DNA from: a bacterium | GTDB lineage: Bacteria > Sysuimicrobiota > Sysuimicrobiia > Sysuimicrobiales > Segetimicrobiaceae | Length of the DNA stretch: 64,000 bases | Direction: 5' to 3' | NCBI GenBank assembly: GCA_035308905.1 | Contig: DATGFS010000032.1 | Span: forward strand, 62,001 to 126,000 | Shown: piece after piece, positions 43,997 through 52,410 of the stretch | Position numbering within the stretch: position 1 is the first letter of the stretch | Layout of the letters: each line of letters starts with the position of its first letter | Program-made: the position numbers and the translations under genes | The notes under the pieces: generated by a model | The model's input: only the letters and a program-made list of their open reading frames with translations | Told to the model about the DNA's origin: nothing | Database searches by the model: none

Positions 43997-44080
43997 GGGG
44001 GCCTCCGCCGAGTCGTGGGGTTCTCGACGGTGCGCTGTCTTCGGCGGCGCGTCACCGGGCCCCCGCGCCGCATCCGCGAG

Positions 44081-45007
44081 CTATGGGCGCAGGAGATTCC
44101 GCACGACGAAAAGGACATTCGCGGGCCGTTCGGCCAGCCGCCGCATGAGATAGGGATACCATTCGGGGCCGTGCGGCGCCGCCACCCGGACGCGGTAGCC
44201 CTGCCCCGCCAGGTCGATCTGCAGCTGCGGGCGCACGCCGAGCAGCATCTGGAACTCGAACGCCGCGGCGGGGATTTCTTCCCGCGCCGCAAAGTCCGCG
44301 ACGTGCCGGATGATCCGGTCGTCGTGCGTCGCGACCGCCGTGTAGGCGCCGGCGAGAAGGGCTCGTTCGACGAGGCGCACGTAGCTGCGATCGACGTCGG
44401 CCTTGCGCGGGTAGGCGACGTCCGCGGGTTCCAGGTAGGCCCCTTTGACGATGCGCACGTTGGGCGTGAGGGGCAGCAGATCGGCCAGATCGCGCTCGCT
44501 GCGGTAGAGGTACGCCTGCAGCGCGACGCCTACCCGCCCGCAGCCCGCCTCCCGCAGCCGGCGGTAGGTCCGCAGCGTGGCGTCGACGCGCGGCGATTCT
44601 TCCATGTCGATGCGCACGAAGTTGCCGCGCCGCGCCGCGTGCTCGACGAGGCGCGCGGCGTTACGATACGCGACGTCTTCGCCGAAATCGAGCCCCAGGT
44701 TCGTGAGCTTGACCGCGATGTTGGCCTGCAGCTGCTCGCCGTCGATGCGGTCGAGGACGGCGACGTACTGCCGGACGATCGACTCCGCGACGGCCGCGTC
44801 CGTCACGCCTTCGCCGAGCACGGTCGTGTTCGCGAGCAGCCCGTGCGCGTTGAGCCGGCGCACAACCGGCACGCACTCGTCCAACGACTCTCCCGCGACG
44901 AAGCGCCTCACGCCGGTCCGGCGGCCGTAGCGGCGCGCCGCCGCCGCCAGGCGGGGATCGTTGGCCGCGGCCAACAGCACATGCCGGACCAACGACGCCC
45001 GCGGCAT
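44081..45007 (-). CDS. Proline dehydrogenase, monofunctional
   Basis: A 308-residue FAD-dependent TIM-barrel enzyme that oxidises proline to pyrroline-5-carboxylate. Family motifs seen are NIAVKLTNLGLDF, FVRIDMEESP, VGVALQAYLYRSERDL, VRIVKGAYLEP, TAVATHDDRII, FEFQMLLGVRPQLQ and the C-terminal YPYLMRRLAERPAN helix whose arginines bind the substrate carboxylate. The length matches single-domain bacterial enzymes rather than bifunctional PutA. Its ATG shares one base with the stop of the upstream propeller gene. No pyrroline-5-carboxylate dehydrogenase gene is nearby. Confidence 0.9.
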   Translation of the reverse strand: MPRASLVRHVLLAAANDPRLAAAARRYGRRTGVRRFVAGESLDECVPVVRRLNAHGLLANTTVLGEGVTDAAVAESIVRQYVAVLDRIDGEQLQANIAVKLTNLGLDFGEDVAYRNAARLVEHAARRGNFVRIDMEESPRVDATLRTYRRLREAGCGRVGVALQAYLYRSERDLADLLPLTPNVRIVKGAYLEPADVAYPRKADVDRSYVRLVERALLAGAYTAVATHDDRIIRHVADFAAREEIPAAAFEFQMLLGVRPQLQIDLAGQGYRVRVAAPHGPEWYPYLMRRLAERPANVLFVVRNLLRP

Positions 45008-46026
45008 TACCGGCCGAACGCCGCCGGCTTGAGGTCGACGCCGTCCGGGTCCTTGAGGTAGCCGGGTGTCCGGCCGGCCACGCCCGTCACGCCGTACTGC
45101 CACAGAATCCGCTTGGTCCGCCGGCTCAGGACGATGACGCGGTTGTTGTCGTCGTCGTTCAGGAGAAAGTTGCCGTTCGGCAGCTCGATCGCCAGCGAGG
45201 GATGGTTCAGCATGCCCGGGCCCGACTTCGGCCCGTATGACCACAACAGTTTCCCGGTGCGTGAAGCGACCACCACCCGTCCGGGGTGGACGTAGTCGAC
45301 CGTGAGATACTCGCCGGCGCGGGTCAGCTGCGTGTCCGACGCGTAGGCGACCGGCAGCGGGATGCGGTGGACGATCCGGCCGGTCGCCAGGTCGAGCTCC
45401 GACGCGCTGCGCCGTCCGATCTCCGTCACCAAAAGATGCCCATTGGGCAGCGGCGTGTCGCCGTTCGGGGACATGAGGTGCCCCTCCCCGGCGTCGCAGC
45501 GTCCCGTCTTGCCGAACTGGCGCTGCACGTGGCGGGCGGGCGGGGGATCGAAGAGCAGGACCCGGCAGTTCTTGATATCGGCGACGACCACGCGGCCGTC
45601 CGGCAGCTGGTAGGCATCGTCCGGCGTGTTGAGATAGCCGGGGGCGCTGCCGGGATGGCCGGCGTGGCCGTACTCCCAGACGATCTTGTGCGTCGCATAG
45701 TCGATGATGGCGATCATGTGGTTGTCTTCCTGGTTGGTGATGATCGTGCGGCCACCCGGGGTGTAGAACGCGTCGTCGGGGTCGACGAAGGTCTGGCCGG
45801 GGGCAAGGTCGCCGGGGCGGGGGAACTCCCATACGATGCGCTTGTCGGGGGTGACTTCGAGGACGCGGTTGTTGTCCGCGTCGGCGATCAGAACGTTACC
45901 CCTGAGCCCGACGTCCTCGCCGTCGGGAGCGGCCTGGACGGCCGGTCCGTCGGACAGTCCGGCATACGGCAGCGCAAGAAGCGCGATGACAAAGACGGCG
46001 CGAGCCCACGATGCATGTCGAAACAC
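45007..46026 (-). CDS. Secreted NHL/PQQ-like beta-propeller protein
   Basis: A 339-residue exported protein with a signal peptide (WARAVFVIALLALPYAGLS). The rest is built from repeats of about 45-50 residues with the pattern GNVLIADADNNRVLEV, TIITNQEDNHMIAI, RVVVADIKNCRVLLF, HLLVTEIGRRSASEL and NFLLNDDDNNRVIVL, each followed by a K/R-I-x-W-x-Y strand, which fits a six-bladed propeller similar to NHL or arylsulfotransferase-like proteins. No catalytic residues can be assigned. The GTG start has GGAGGGA upstream. It leads the minus-strand run down to 40428. Confidence 0.75.
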   Translation of the reverse strand: MFRHASWARAVFVIALLALPYAGLSDGPAVQAAPDGEDVGLRGNVLIADADNNRVLEVTPDKRIVWEFPRPGDLAPGQTFVDPDDAFYTPGGRTIITNQEDNHMIAIIDYATHKIVWEYGHAGHPGSAPGYLNTPDDAYQLPDGRVVVADIKNCRVLLFDPPPARHVQRQFGKTGRCDAGEGHLMSPNGDTPLPNGHLLVTEIGRRSASELDLATGRIVHRIPLPVAYASDTQLTRAGEYLTVDYVHPGRVVVASRTGKLLWSYGPKSGPGMLNHPSLAIELPNGNFLLNDDDNNRVIVLSRRTKRILWQYGVTGVAGRTPGYLKDPDGVDLKPAAFGR

Positions 46027-46155
46027 AGAGCGTTCCCTCCCGTCGCCTCGAGTGGACGGTGTTGTCCCCGGGGCCCCTAATTGTTCTTAAGACTAACTCC
46101 GGTGTGATCCGCGGGAATATCGGGTGGAGGTTTGATACGGTATCGGGTGAACAAC

Positions 46156-46193
46156 CCGGCGGGACGCTCGGGGCGCCCCGAGCGTCCCGCCGG
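46156..46193. repeat. 38-bp perfect palindrome
   Basis: The 19 bases 46156-46174 (beginning CCGGCGGGACG) are followed without spacer by their exact reverse complement to 46193. It lies between the end of the two-repeat hypothetical gene (46230) and the start of the propeller gene (46026), both on the minus strand. It could be a very strong terminator hairpin for the former, though only a weak GTTGTTC run follows, or a protein-binding or cruciform site. Confidence 0.6.
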
Positions 46194-46229
46194 CGCGATC
46201 AGCGGCGACGAGGCGGCGCCTCCGAGCGG

Positions 46230-46814
46230 CTACGCCGAACGCCGGTGTTTCAGATGGTCCCAGCCGTGCTTGATCGTCTCCCGGAGGCGCTCCCACATGT
46301 TTTCGCCTTCCACGATCCGGTATCCGTGCGAGGCGGCCCACGTCGGGAAGGTCGCCTCTAGGCCCGGCGCCACGTCGTCCCACGGCCGGCCGATGTAGCG
46401 CGGGTCCATCGCCATCGTGTCGGCATACCGGTAGCCGACTTCGTGGTCTTCCCATCGGGCTCCCGAAGCACCGAAGCGGCGTTCCCACATGCTGCGGTAT
46501 GCGGGCGCGCGCTCGTCCCACTGTCCCGTCCAGGGATCGACTTCCACGCGCTCGACATCCAGCGCGGCGTCCCACGCCGCGCGCACGGCATCCTTCACCC
46601 GCTCCCATGAGGCGTCGCCGCCGCCGTCCGGCACGTGCCGCGTCAACCATCCAGGATACTCGGCCCGCAACTCGGCCTCGACATCTTTCCACCGCCGGCC
46701 CTCAAACCTCGGGTCGAACACCATCTCGTCGGCGAACTGCTTCGCGGGCGGCGCGTCGTCCGGCATCGGGCGCGGCGTGCGCTCCGTCTTGGGTGCTGCG
46801 TTCCGCTTGGCCAT
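46230..46814 (-). CDS. Hypothetical protein with two tryptophan-rich repeats
   Basis: A 194-residue acidic, soluble protein of unknown function. Two repeats are evident: F/YADEMVFDPRFEGRRWKDVEAELRAEYPGW near residue 27 and YADTMAMDPRYIGRPWDDVAPGLEATFPTW near residue 125, each followed by a W-E-R-V/L-x-x-x-(V/I)-(R/K)-x-x-W-D helix. A linking segment (APAYRSMWERRFG...WEDHEVGYRY) resembles the YRYG-type modules of stress-related proteins. It may be a general stress protein, which is inference. The ATG has GGAGG upstream and a GCCGCC-TCA-GGCGGC hairpin (46828-46842) in its leader. Confidence 0.65.
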   Translation of the reverse strand: MAKRNAAPKTERTPRPMPDDAPPAKQFADEMVFDPRFEGRRWKDVEAELRAEYPGWLTRHVPDGGGDASWERVKDAVRAAWDAALDVERVEVDPWTGQWDERAPAYRSMWERRFGASGARWEDHEVGYRYADTMAMDPRYIGRPWDDVAPGLEATFPTWAASHGYRIVEGENMWERLRETIKHGWDHLKHRRSA

Positions 46815-47055
46815 CGGAGGCCTCCCCGCCGCCTCAGGCGGCGTGCTGTTGCGCTATATGTTGAACTTACCCCGGAAGGTGGCCGGCCTCAGCGCGCCGG
46901 CAGCCGACAAACTCAGGCCGTGGGCGGGTGAGGTGCCGCCAGGAGCGCGCCGCCCGCGGCGGTCCGTCAGGGCAGGGGGGCTCTCGCGCCGGGGCGAACC
47001 GTGCGGGACCGGCTATCATCCCCATCGGGGCTGTAGGATATGACAACGCGACGGA

Positions 47056-50000
47056 ATGTCTCGGGCGATTGAGCCGTCGCCGCGCCCGGCCGCGGCGCGG
47101 CGGGGAGGCGTCTCCGATCTTCGGGCGATGAGCGCAGCGCTGCTCGTCTCGTTGGGGACGAGCGCGCTGGTGATCGCGCTGCACCAGTGGTATCCGTCCC
47201 GGGCGTTTACCTTTCTCTATCTGCCCATGGTCGCGGTCCTTGCGTTCCTGGGCGGCCGCGGGCCGGGGCTGCTCAGCACCCTCGTCAGCCTCCTCGGCGC
47301 ATGGTTTATCCTTCTCGGACCGGCCCGCGCGGCCTTGGTCGACACCGGGCTCATTGTGTTCGGGGTCACGTTCGCGGCCAGCACCTTCGGGCTCAGCGAG
47401 GCGATGGTGCGCCTGCGGCGCCGGAGCCAGGCCTCGCGAGACCTCGCGGCGATCGTCGAATCCTCCGACGACGCGATCTACGCCAAGTCACTCGATGCCG
47501 TGATCCTGACCTGGAACAAGGGCGCGGAGCGGATGTACGGCTATTCGCCCGCCGACGCGATCGGCCGGCCCGTCGCGATGCTGGCGGCGCCGGGCCACGT
47601 GGACGAGATTCCGGCGATCATGCGGCGCCTGGCGGCTGGCGGGCGGATCGAGCGCTACGAGACCGTTCGAATGAAGAAGGACGGCACGCCGATCGATGTG
47701 GCGCTGACGATCTCGCCCGTCCTCGACGACGCCGGCCAGGTCGCCGGCGCCTCCACGATCGCCCGCGACATCTCCGAGCGCAAGCGGACCGACCGGCAGC
47801 AGCAGTTCTTGATCGAGGCCGGGGACCTCTTCGCTTCCTTCCTCTCGGTCGAGAGTCTGCTCCAAGGCCTGGCGGCGCTGCTCGTCTCCCGCCTCGCGGA
47901 CTGGTGCTCGATCGACGTCGTCGACGACGCGGGCGAGCTGCAGACCGTTACGGTGGTGCACCGGGATCCGGCCAAGGTGGCGCTCGCCCGCCATCTGCAG
48001 GACGCGACCGCCACGGATCCGCGCGTCCGGGAAGGGCGGCGGCGGGTGATCGAGACCGGCAGGGCGGAGCTGCTCGCGGAGATTCCCGACGAACTGCTGG
48101 TGCGGTCGGTGACGGATCCCGACACTCTCGCGACCCTGCGGGGGCTGGGGCTGCGATCCTCCATCGCCGTGCCGCTGACCGCCCGCGGCCGCATCATCGG
48201 CGCGATGAGCCTGATCACCGCGGAATCGGGCCTGCGGTACGGTCCCGACGATCTCGCCTTCGCCGAGCAGATCGCGCACCGCGCGGCGCTGGCCGTCGAC
48301 AACGCGCGCCTGCACGAAACCGAAGCGGCGTCGCGGCGCACGGCCGAACAGGTCGCCGGCCGGATCGGCCGGCTGCAGTCCTTTACGGCCGCGCTCTCGG
48401 AAGCGCTCACGCCCGAGCAGGTCGGCGACATTACGCTGCGGCAGGTCGCCGATGAGCTCGGCGCGGGCGCCGCCGCCCTGTGCCTCGCGGGCGACGGCAG
48501 CGAACGGCTGACGCTCGTGGCCGCGCGGGGATATTCGGTGGAGCTCGCGGACCGCTGGTGGCGGGAGCCAGAACGCATCCTGCCGCTCGTCGAGGCGATG
48601 CGCCGCGAGCGGGTCGTGTGGTTTCCGTCGTGGGAGGAGTTTCGGACGCAGTATCACGAGGCCGAGCCGCCGGCAGACCCGGTTCGCCGGGGCGCGCGGG
48701 CGGCGGTGCCGCTGATGCTGCACGGCCGTGCGATCGGGGCGATGTACATGAACTTCGCCGACGAGCGCCGGTTCACGCCTGAGGAACTCGAGTTCATGCT
48801 CACCCTCGGCCGGCAGTGCGCACAGGCCGTCGAACGGGCGCGCTTGTACGCGCGGGAGCATCAGGTCGCCACCACGCTGCAGCGCGCGCTGCTTCCCGCG
48901 GACGTGCCCCAGGTCCCGGGCATCCGGGTGGACGCCGCGTACATGGCGGCGACCCGCGCGTCGGACGTCGGGGGCGACTGGTACGACGTCTTCCGCCTGG
49001 GCGACGGCCGGCTGTGCGTCGCGATCGGGGACGTCGTCGGCCACGGTCTCCAGGCCGCGGTGGTCATGGGGCAGGTCCGCCAGGCGATTCGGACGGCCGC
49101 CCTGGAGGGCCACGAGCCGGCCAAGGTCCTGTCGCTGGCCAATCACGTGCTCGCCCTGAACCGGCAGGAAGGAATGACGACGGCGATCGCCGGCATGTAC
49201 GATCCGCTGGCGATGACGTTCACGTATGCCGTGGCGGGGCATCCGGCGCCGATCGTCGCCGACGGCGGGCAGGTCGTGACGCTCACCTCGGGCGGCCTGC
49301 CGCTCGGATTCCTGGACGCCGGGGCCCTGCCGACCTGGACCGTCCAGCTGACGCCCGGCGCGCTGCTCGTTCTCTACACCGACGGCCTGATCGAATTCGA
49401 CCGGGACGCCGCGGCCGGCCACGCCGCGCTCCTCACCGCGATTCAGACGGAACAGGGGGACGCGTCGCCGGACCCCGCGCACCGGATCCTCGATCGGATG
49501 CTCTCCGGCACGCAGGCCCGCGACGACATCGCGATCGTCGCGGTGGCGCTCGCCCCGGGCCCCCTCGATCGCCTCGAGGTGACGCTGCCGGCCGAACCCT
49601 CAAGCCTGCGGCTCGTGCGGCAGGCGGTGGCGCAGCTTTCCGCCGGCGTCGGGTTGGACCGGCGCCGCGCGTTTGACCTCAACGTCGCCGTGGGCGAGGC
49701 CGTCAACAACGTCGTCGAGCACGCCTACGGCGCCGCCTCGGGGACGGTCAAGCTGCGCGCCTACCGCGACGACTCGGTGCTGCGGGTCGAAGTAGAAGAC
49801 ACGGGCCGGTGGCGCCCCGATCGGCCGGACAACCCCGGCGGCCGCGGCTTCAATCTAATGCGCGCGCTGACCGACGGCGTCCACGTCGTCACCGGCGAGC
49901 ACGGCACGATCGTGCGGCTGACGGTGCGGCTGCAACCGGCCCATGCCGTCATGAGCGCGGCCACCGCCTATGCCCCTCCCGGGCCGTCCGCTCCTGCCGC

Positions 50001-50484
50001 TGCCCGGCCCCCGGCCGTCGCAGCGCCGCCGGAAGAGCCGGCGGCCGCGGCGCCGCCCGACCCCGCGGAGTTCCTCCCCGCGCCCCTCATCGAGGTGCAC
50101 GAGGACGGTCCTCGCCAGCCGTCGGCGGAGACGCTCGGCGGCGCGCAGATCGAGGTGCGGGTTGAAGACGGCGCGCCCGTCGTGGCGCCGACCGGCGATC
50201 TGGATCTTTCCAACGCCGCCCGATTCCTGGAAGCGCTGGAGCGCGTCGCAGCGACCGCGCAGGGCCTCATCGTCGTCACCTTGGAGGGCGTCTCGTACTT
50301 TGACAGTCAGGGCGTGCGGGCGCTGCTCCGCGCGCAGCAGCGGCTCGCCGCCTCGCGCTGCCGGCTCGCGATCGTCGCGCCGGCCGGCTCAACGATCCGC
50401 CGCCTGATCGACGTCGCCGGACTCGGCGCCGCGCTCCCGCTGTTCGACACGGTGGAAGACGCGATTGCCAGGCGCGCCACGTGA
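47056..50484 (+). CDS. Membrane PAS-GAF-GAF-PP2C(SpoIIE)-HATPase-STAS partner-switch protein
   Basis: A 1142-residue multidomain regulator. Three or four membrane helices (about 26-118, KdpD/DUF4118-like) lead to a PAS domain (128-245), two GAF domains (250-415, 435-595), a SpoIIE/RsbU-type PP2C phosphatase (605-835, metal motifs DVGGDWYDV and IGDVVGHG), an RsbW-like ATPase/kinase (843-965, N-box NVAVGEAVNNVVEHAY and G-box GGRGFNLM), a proline/alanine linker and a STAS anti-anti-sigma domain (1030-1140) with phosphorylatable S1084 in YFDSQGVRALL. It holds the phosphatase, kinase and substrate of a partner-switching system in one chain. It is a single-gene unit followed by a strong terminator. 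Confidence 0.88.
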   Translation: MSRAIEPSPRPAAARRGGVSDLRAMSAALLVSLGTSALVIALHQWYPSRAFTFLYLPMVAVLAFLGGRGPGLLSTLVSLLGAWFILLGPARAALVDTGLIVFGVTFAASTFGLSEAMVRLRRRSQASRDLAAIVESSDDAIYAKSLDAVILTWNKGAERMYGYSPADAIGRPVAMLAAPGHVDEIPAIMRRLAAGGRIERYETVRMKKDGTPIDVALTISPVLDDAGQVAGASTIARDISERKRTDRQQQFLIEAGDLFASFLSVESLLQGLAALLVSRLADWCSIDVVDDAGELQTVTVVHRDPAKVALARHLQDATATDPRVREGRRRVIETGRAELLAEIPDELLVRSVTDPDTLATLRGLGLRSSIAVPLTARGRIIGAMSLITAESGLRYGPDDLAFAEQIAHRAALAVDNARLHETEAASRRTAEQVAGRIGRLQSFTAALSEALTPEQVGDITLRQVADELGAGAAALCLAGDGSERLTLVAARGYSVELADRWWREPERILPLVEAMRRERVVWFPSWEEFRTQYHEAEPPADPVRRGARAAVPLMLHGRAIGAMYMNFADERRFTPEELEFMLTLGRQCAQAVERARLYAREHQVATTLQRALLPADVPQVPGIRVDAAYMAATRASDVGGDWYDVFRLGDGRLCVAIGDVVGHGLQAAVVMGQVRQAIRTAALEGHEPAKVLSLANHVLALNRQEGMTTAIAGMYDPLAMTFTYAVAGHPAPIVADGGQVVTLTSGGLPLGFLDAGALPTWTVQLTPGALLVLYTDGLIEFDRDAAAGHAALLTAIQTEQGDASPDPAHRILDRMLSGTQARDDIAIVAVALAPGPLDRLEVTLPAEPSSLRLVRQAVAQLSAGVGLDRRRAFDLNVAVGEAVNNVVEHAYGAASGTVKLRAYRDDSVLRVEVEDTGRWRPDRPDNPGGRGFNLMRALTDGVHVVTGEHGTIVRLTVRLQPAHAVMSAATAYAPPGPSAPAAARPPAVAAPPEEPAAAAPPDPAEFLPAPLIEVHEDGPRQPSAETLGGAQIEVRVEDGAPVVAPTGDLDLSNAARFLEALERVAATAQGLIVVTLEGVSYFDSQGVRALLRAQQRLAASRCRLAIVAPAGSTIRRLIDVAGLGAALPLFDTVEDAIARRAT

Positions 50485-50492
50485 CAAATATG

Positions 50493-50526
50493 AGGCCCGC
50501 GACGCCTTGCGGCGCCGCGGGCCTTT
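50493..50526 (+). terminator. Rho-independent terminator of the partner-switch gene
   Basis: AGGCCCGCGACGCC (50493-50506) pairs with GGCGCCGCGGGCCT (50511-50524) over a TTGC loop, with one A-C mismatch, and is followed by TTTG. It is nine bases after the stop of the 1142-residue gene. Confidence 0.7.
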
Positions 50527-50548
50527 GTGGTTAGACCGCCTTATCGTT

Positions 50549-50617
50549 TTACTGAATGATCAGGTGGCCAGTTGCCCACATCGCCAGTCCGGCGAGCAGA
50601 AGCAGCGCAAGAAGCAT
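50549..50617 (-). CDS. 22-residue hydrophobic membrane peptide
   Basis: The minus strand encodes MLLALLLLAGLAMWATGHLIIQ followed by TAA. A perfect GAGGAGGTAA ribosome site lies six bases before the ATG, far better than chance would usually give. The whole peptide can form one membrane helix. It sits 112 bases downstream of the znuB-like gene on the same strand and converges on the partner-switch gene. In size and character it recalls small membrane subunits such as KdpF, but there is no sequence match I can defend. Function unknown. Confidence 0.5.
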   Translation of the reverse strand: MLLALLLLAGLAMWATGHLIIQ

Positions 50618-50728
50618 TGTCTTACCTCCTCTCGCTTTCCGACTCCACCCGCACTTGTTTTTCCCAATGCAAACACGAACATCATATGGATATTGTGAAG
50701 ATTCGAGACACCGAACGGGGTTTCGCCC

Positions 50729-51583
50729 CTAGCCGGCGGACCCGGTCGAGGTTTCATGGTGGCCGGCCGGCGTCCGCGGCATCGCACGGTGGACGGGGCC
50801 GAGCCATCGCGCAACGAGATACGCGCCGAGACTGAACGTCGGGACAAAAAAGCTGACGGGCCACGACGTGTACACGGCGCAGACGATCCCGCCGAGCGTC
50901 GCCCCCAGCGCGATCAGCACGCTGTACAGCGTGACGCGCACCGGATGCAGGGTGAGCCGCTGCGCGGTGCCCGCCGGGGCGATCAGCAGCGTGAGGACCA
51001 GCAGCACGCCGATAACCTGGACCGTCACGGTCACCGCGAGAGCCAGCACCAGCAGGAACAGCGTGGACAGCAGGCGGACCGGCACCCCGCGCGCGTCGGC
51101 GACCTCCGGATCGATGCTCGCGAATCGCAGCGGCCGGCCGATCACGGCCAGCGCGCCGAGCGCAATCGCCCCGACGACCGCCGCCCGGACCACGTCGTCC
51201 GGACCGACGGCGAGAATCGAGCCGAAAAGGATGCTGAAGGCCTCGGTCGAGTAGGTCCGGTACAGAGTGAGGAACAGCACGCCGGTGCCCGTCGAGAACG
51301 CCAGCACGCTGCCGATCGCGATGTCGCGCTCACGAAGCCGGACGCCGAGCGCCCCGAAGCCGATCGCGGCGAGGAAACTGGCGCCGAGCACGCCCACTTC
51401 CACCGGCAGCCGCAGGAACACCGCGCCCGCGGCGCCGGCGAACGACACCTCTGCCAGACCGTGCACCCCGAACCCCTGGTTTCGGAGGGTCACAAACGGC
51501 GCGACGCAGCCGGCCACGATGGCGGTGATGGCGCCCGCGATCAGCGCGTTGTGGACGAAGGCATACTGCCACAGCGAAGTCAT
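50729..51583 (-). CDS. znuB: Zinc/manganese ABC transporter permease (ABC-3 family)
   Basis: A 284-residue inner-membrane protein with about eight helices, typical for ZnuB/MntB permeases. VAPFVTLRNQGFGVHGLAEVSFAGAAGAVF is the signature segment of the family (helix with the conserved His), and VQVIGVLLVLTLLIAPAGTAQRLT the later coupling region. Its ATG overlaps the stop of the ATPase gene by four bases (TCAT on the plus strand). Last gene of the fur-znuA-znuC-znuB operon. The symbol is by family; Mn cannot be excluded as the substrate. Confidence 0.85.
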   Translation of the reverse strand: MTSLWQYAFVHNALIAGAITAIVAGCVAPFVTLRNQGFGVHGLAEVSFAGAAGAVFLRLPVEVGVLGASFLAAIGFGALGVRLRERDIAIGSVLAFSTGTGVLFLTLYRTYSTEAFSILFGSILAVGPDDVVRAAVVGAIALGALAVIGRPLRFASIDPEVADARGVPVRLLSTLFLLVLALAVTVTVQVIGVLLVLTLLIAPAGTAQRLTLHPVRVTLYSVLIALGATLGGIVCAVYTSWPVSFFVPTFSLGAYLVARWLGPVHRAMPRTPAGHHETSTGSAG

Positions 51584-52410
51584 GCGTGCGCGCCGTGTCC
51601 GGCGCCGTCGAGCGCCGGTTCGAGTTCGTGGGCGCCGAGATCGGCCCCGAGGATTACCAGCCGGCCCGCGTGACGCAGCACTTCCACCGGCGCGTCGTAG
51701 AGCCGGCTGAGCGAGTCAGCGGTCAGCACCTGATCGACCGCACCGAGGGCCCACCGGCGCCGCGCCAGCAGCAGCACCCGATCGACGGCCGGCAGCACCG
51801 GGTTGATGTCGTGGGTGACGAAGACGACCGTCGCGCCCCGGCGGCGGTTCCAGTCCGAGATCTGCTCGACGACGGCCCGCTGGTAGTAGAGGTCGAGGCT
51901 CTGCAGCGGCTCGTCGCAGAGCAAGAGCCCCGGCGACGCGACCAAGGCCTGGGCGATCCTGAGGCGCTGCTGTTCGCCGCCCGACAGGCGGCCGACCGGG
52001 GTGTCCGCGTACGACCGCGCGCCGACCAGGTCCAGCGCGTCGTCGATGCGCGCGGCCGACGCGCGGGTGCGGAGCGACGGTCCCCAGCGGTGCCCGTCCA
52101 GTCCGAAGCCGACGAGGTCGCGGCCCAGCACCGGCAGGTCGGGATCGATCGCGCGGTACTGCGCCACGTAGCCGACGTGTGGATCGCCCCGGCGCGGCGG
52201 GCGGCCGTCGATCCACACGGAGCCGGAGGTCAGCCGCTGCAGGCCGAGCAGCACGCGCAGGAGCGACGTCTTGCCCGCGCCGTTCGGACCCAGCACGACG
52301 AGAAACTCGCCGCGCGGCACGGTGAAGGTCAAATCCTCCCAGAGCCGGCGCCGGCCGAGTGCGAGCGTCGCCGACTGCGCCGCGATTGCCGTGTCAGGCG
52401 CAGAGATCAT
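51580..52410 (-). CDS. znuC: Zinc/manganese ABC transporter ATPase
   Basis: A 276-residue ABC ATPase. Walker A is LGPNGAGKTSLL, the Q-loop VGYVAQYRAI, the signature RLSGGEQQRLRIAQAL, Walker B GLLLCDEPLQSLD and the switch histidine VFVTHDINPV. The order and spacing match ZnuC/MntA. The C-terminal tail contains several histidines (AHELEPALDGAGHGAHA), which may bind metal. It is coupled on both sides by ATGA overlaps. Confidence 0.88.
   Translation of the reverse strand: MISAPDTAIAAQSATLALGRRRLWEDLTFTVPRGEFLVVLGPNGAGKTSLLRVLLGLQRLTSGSVWIDGRPPRRGDPHVGYVAQYRAIDPDLPVLGRDLVGFGLDGHRWGPSLRTRASAARIDDALDLVGARSYADTPVGRLSGGEQQRLRIAQALVASPGLLLCDEPLQSLDLYYQRAVVEQISDWNRRRGATVVFVTHDINPVLPAVDRVLLLARRRWALGAVDQVLTADSLSRLYDAPVEVLRHAGRLVILGADLGAHELEPALDGAGHGAHA

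Noticed and set aside
46815-47055. Extra gene in the 241 bases before the partner-switch gene.
   Set aside because: Open frames exist but none has a ribosome site with a sensible protein; only a small hairpin at 46828-46842 is visible.
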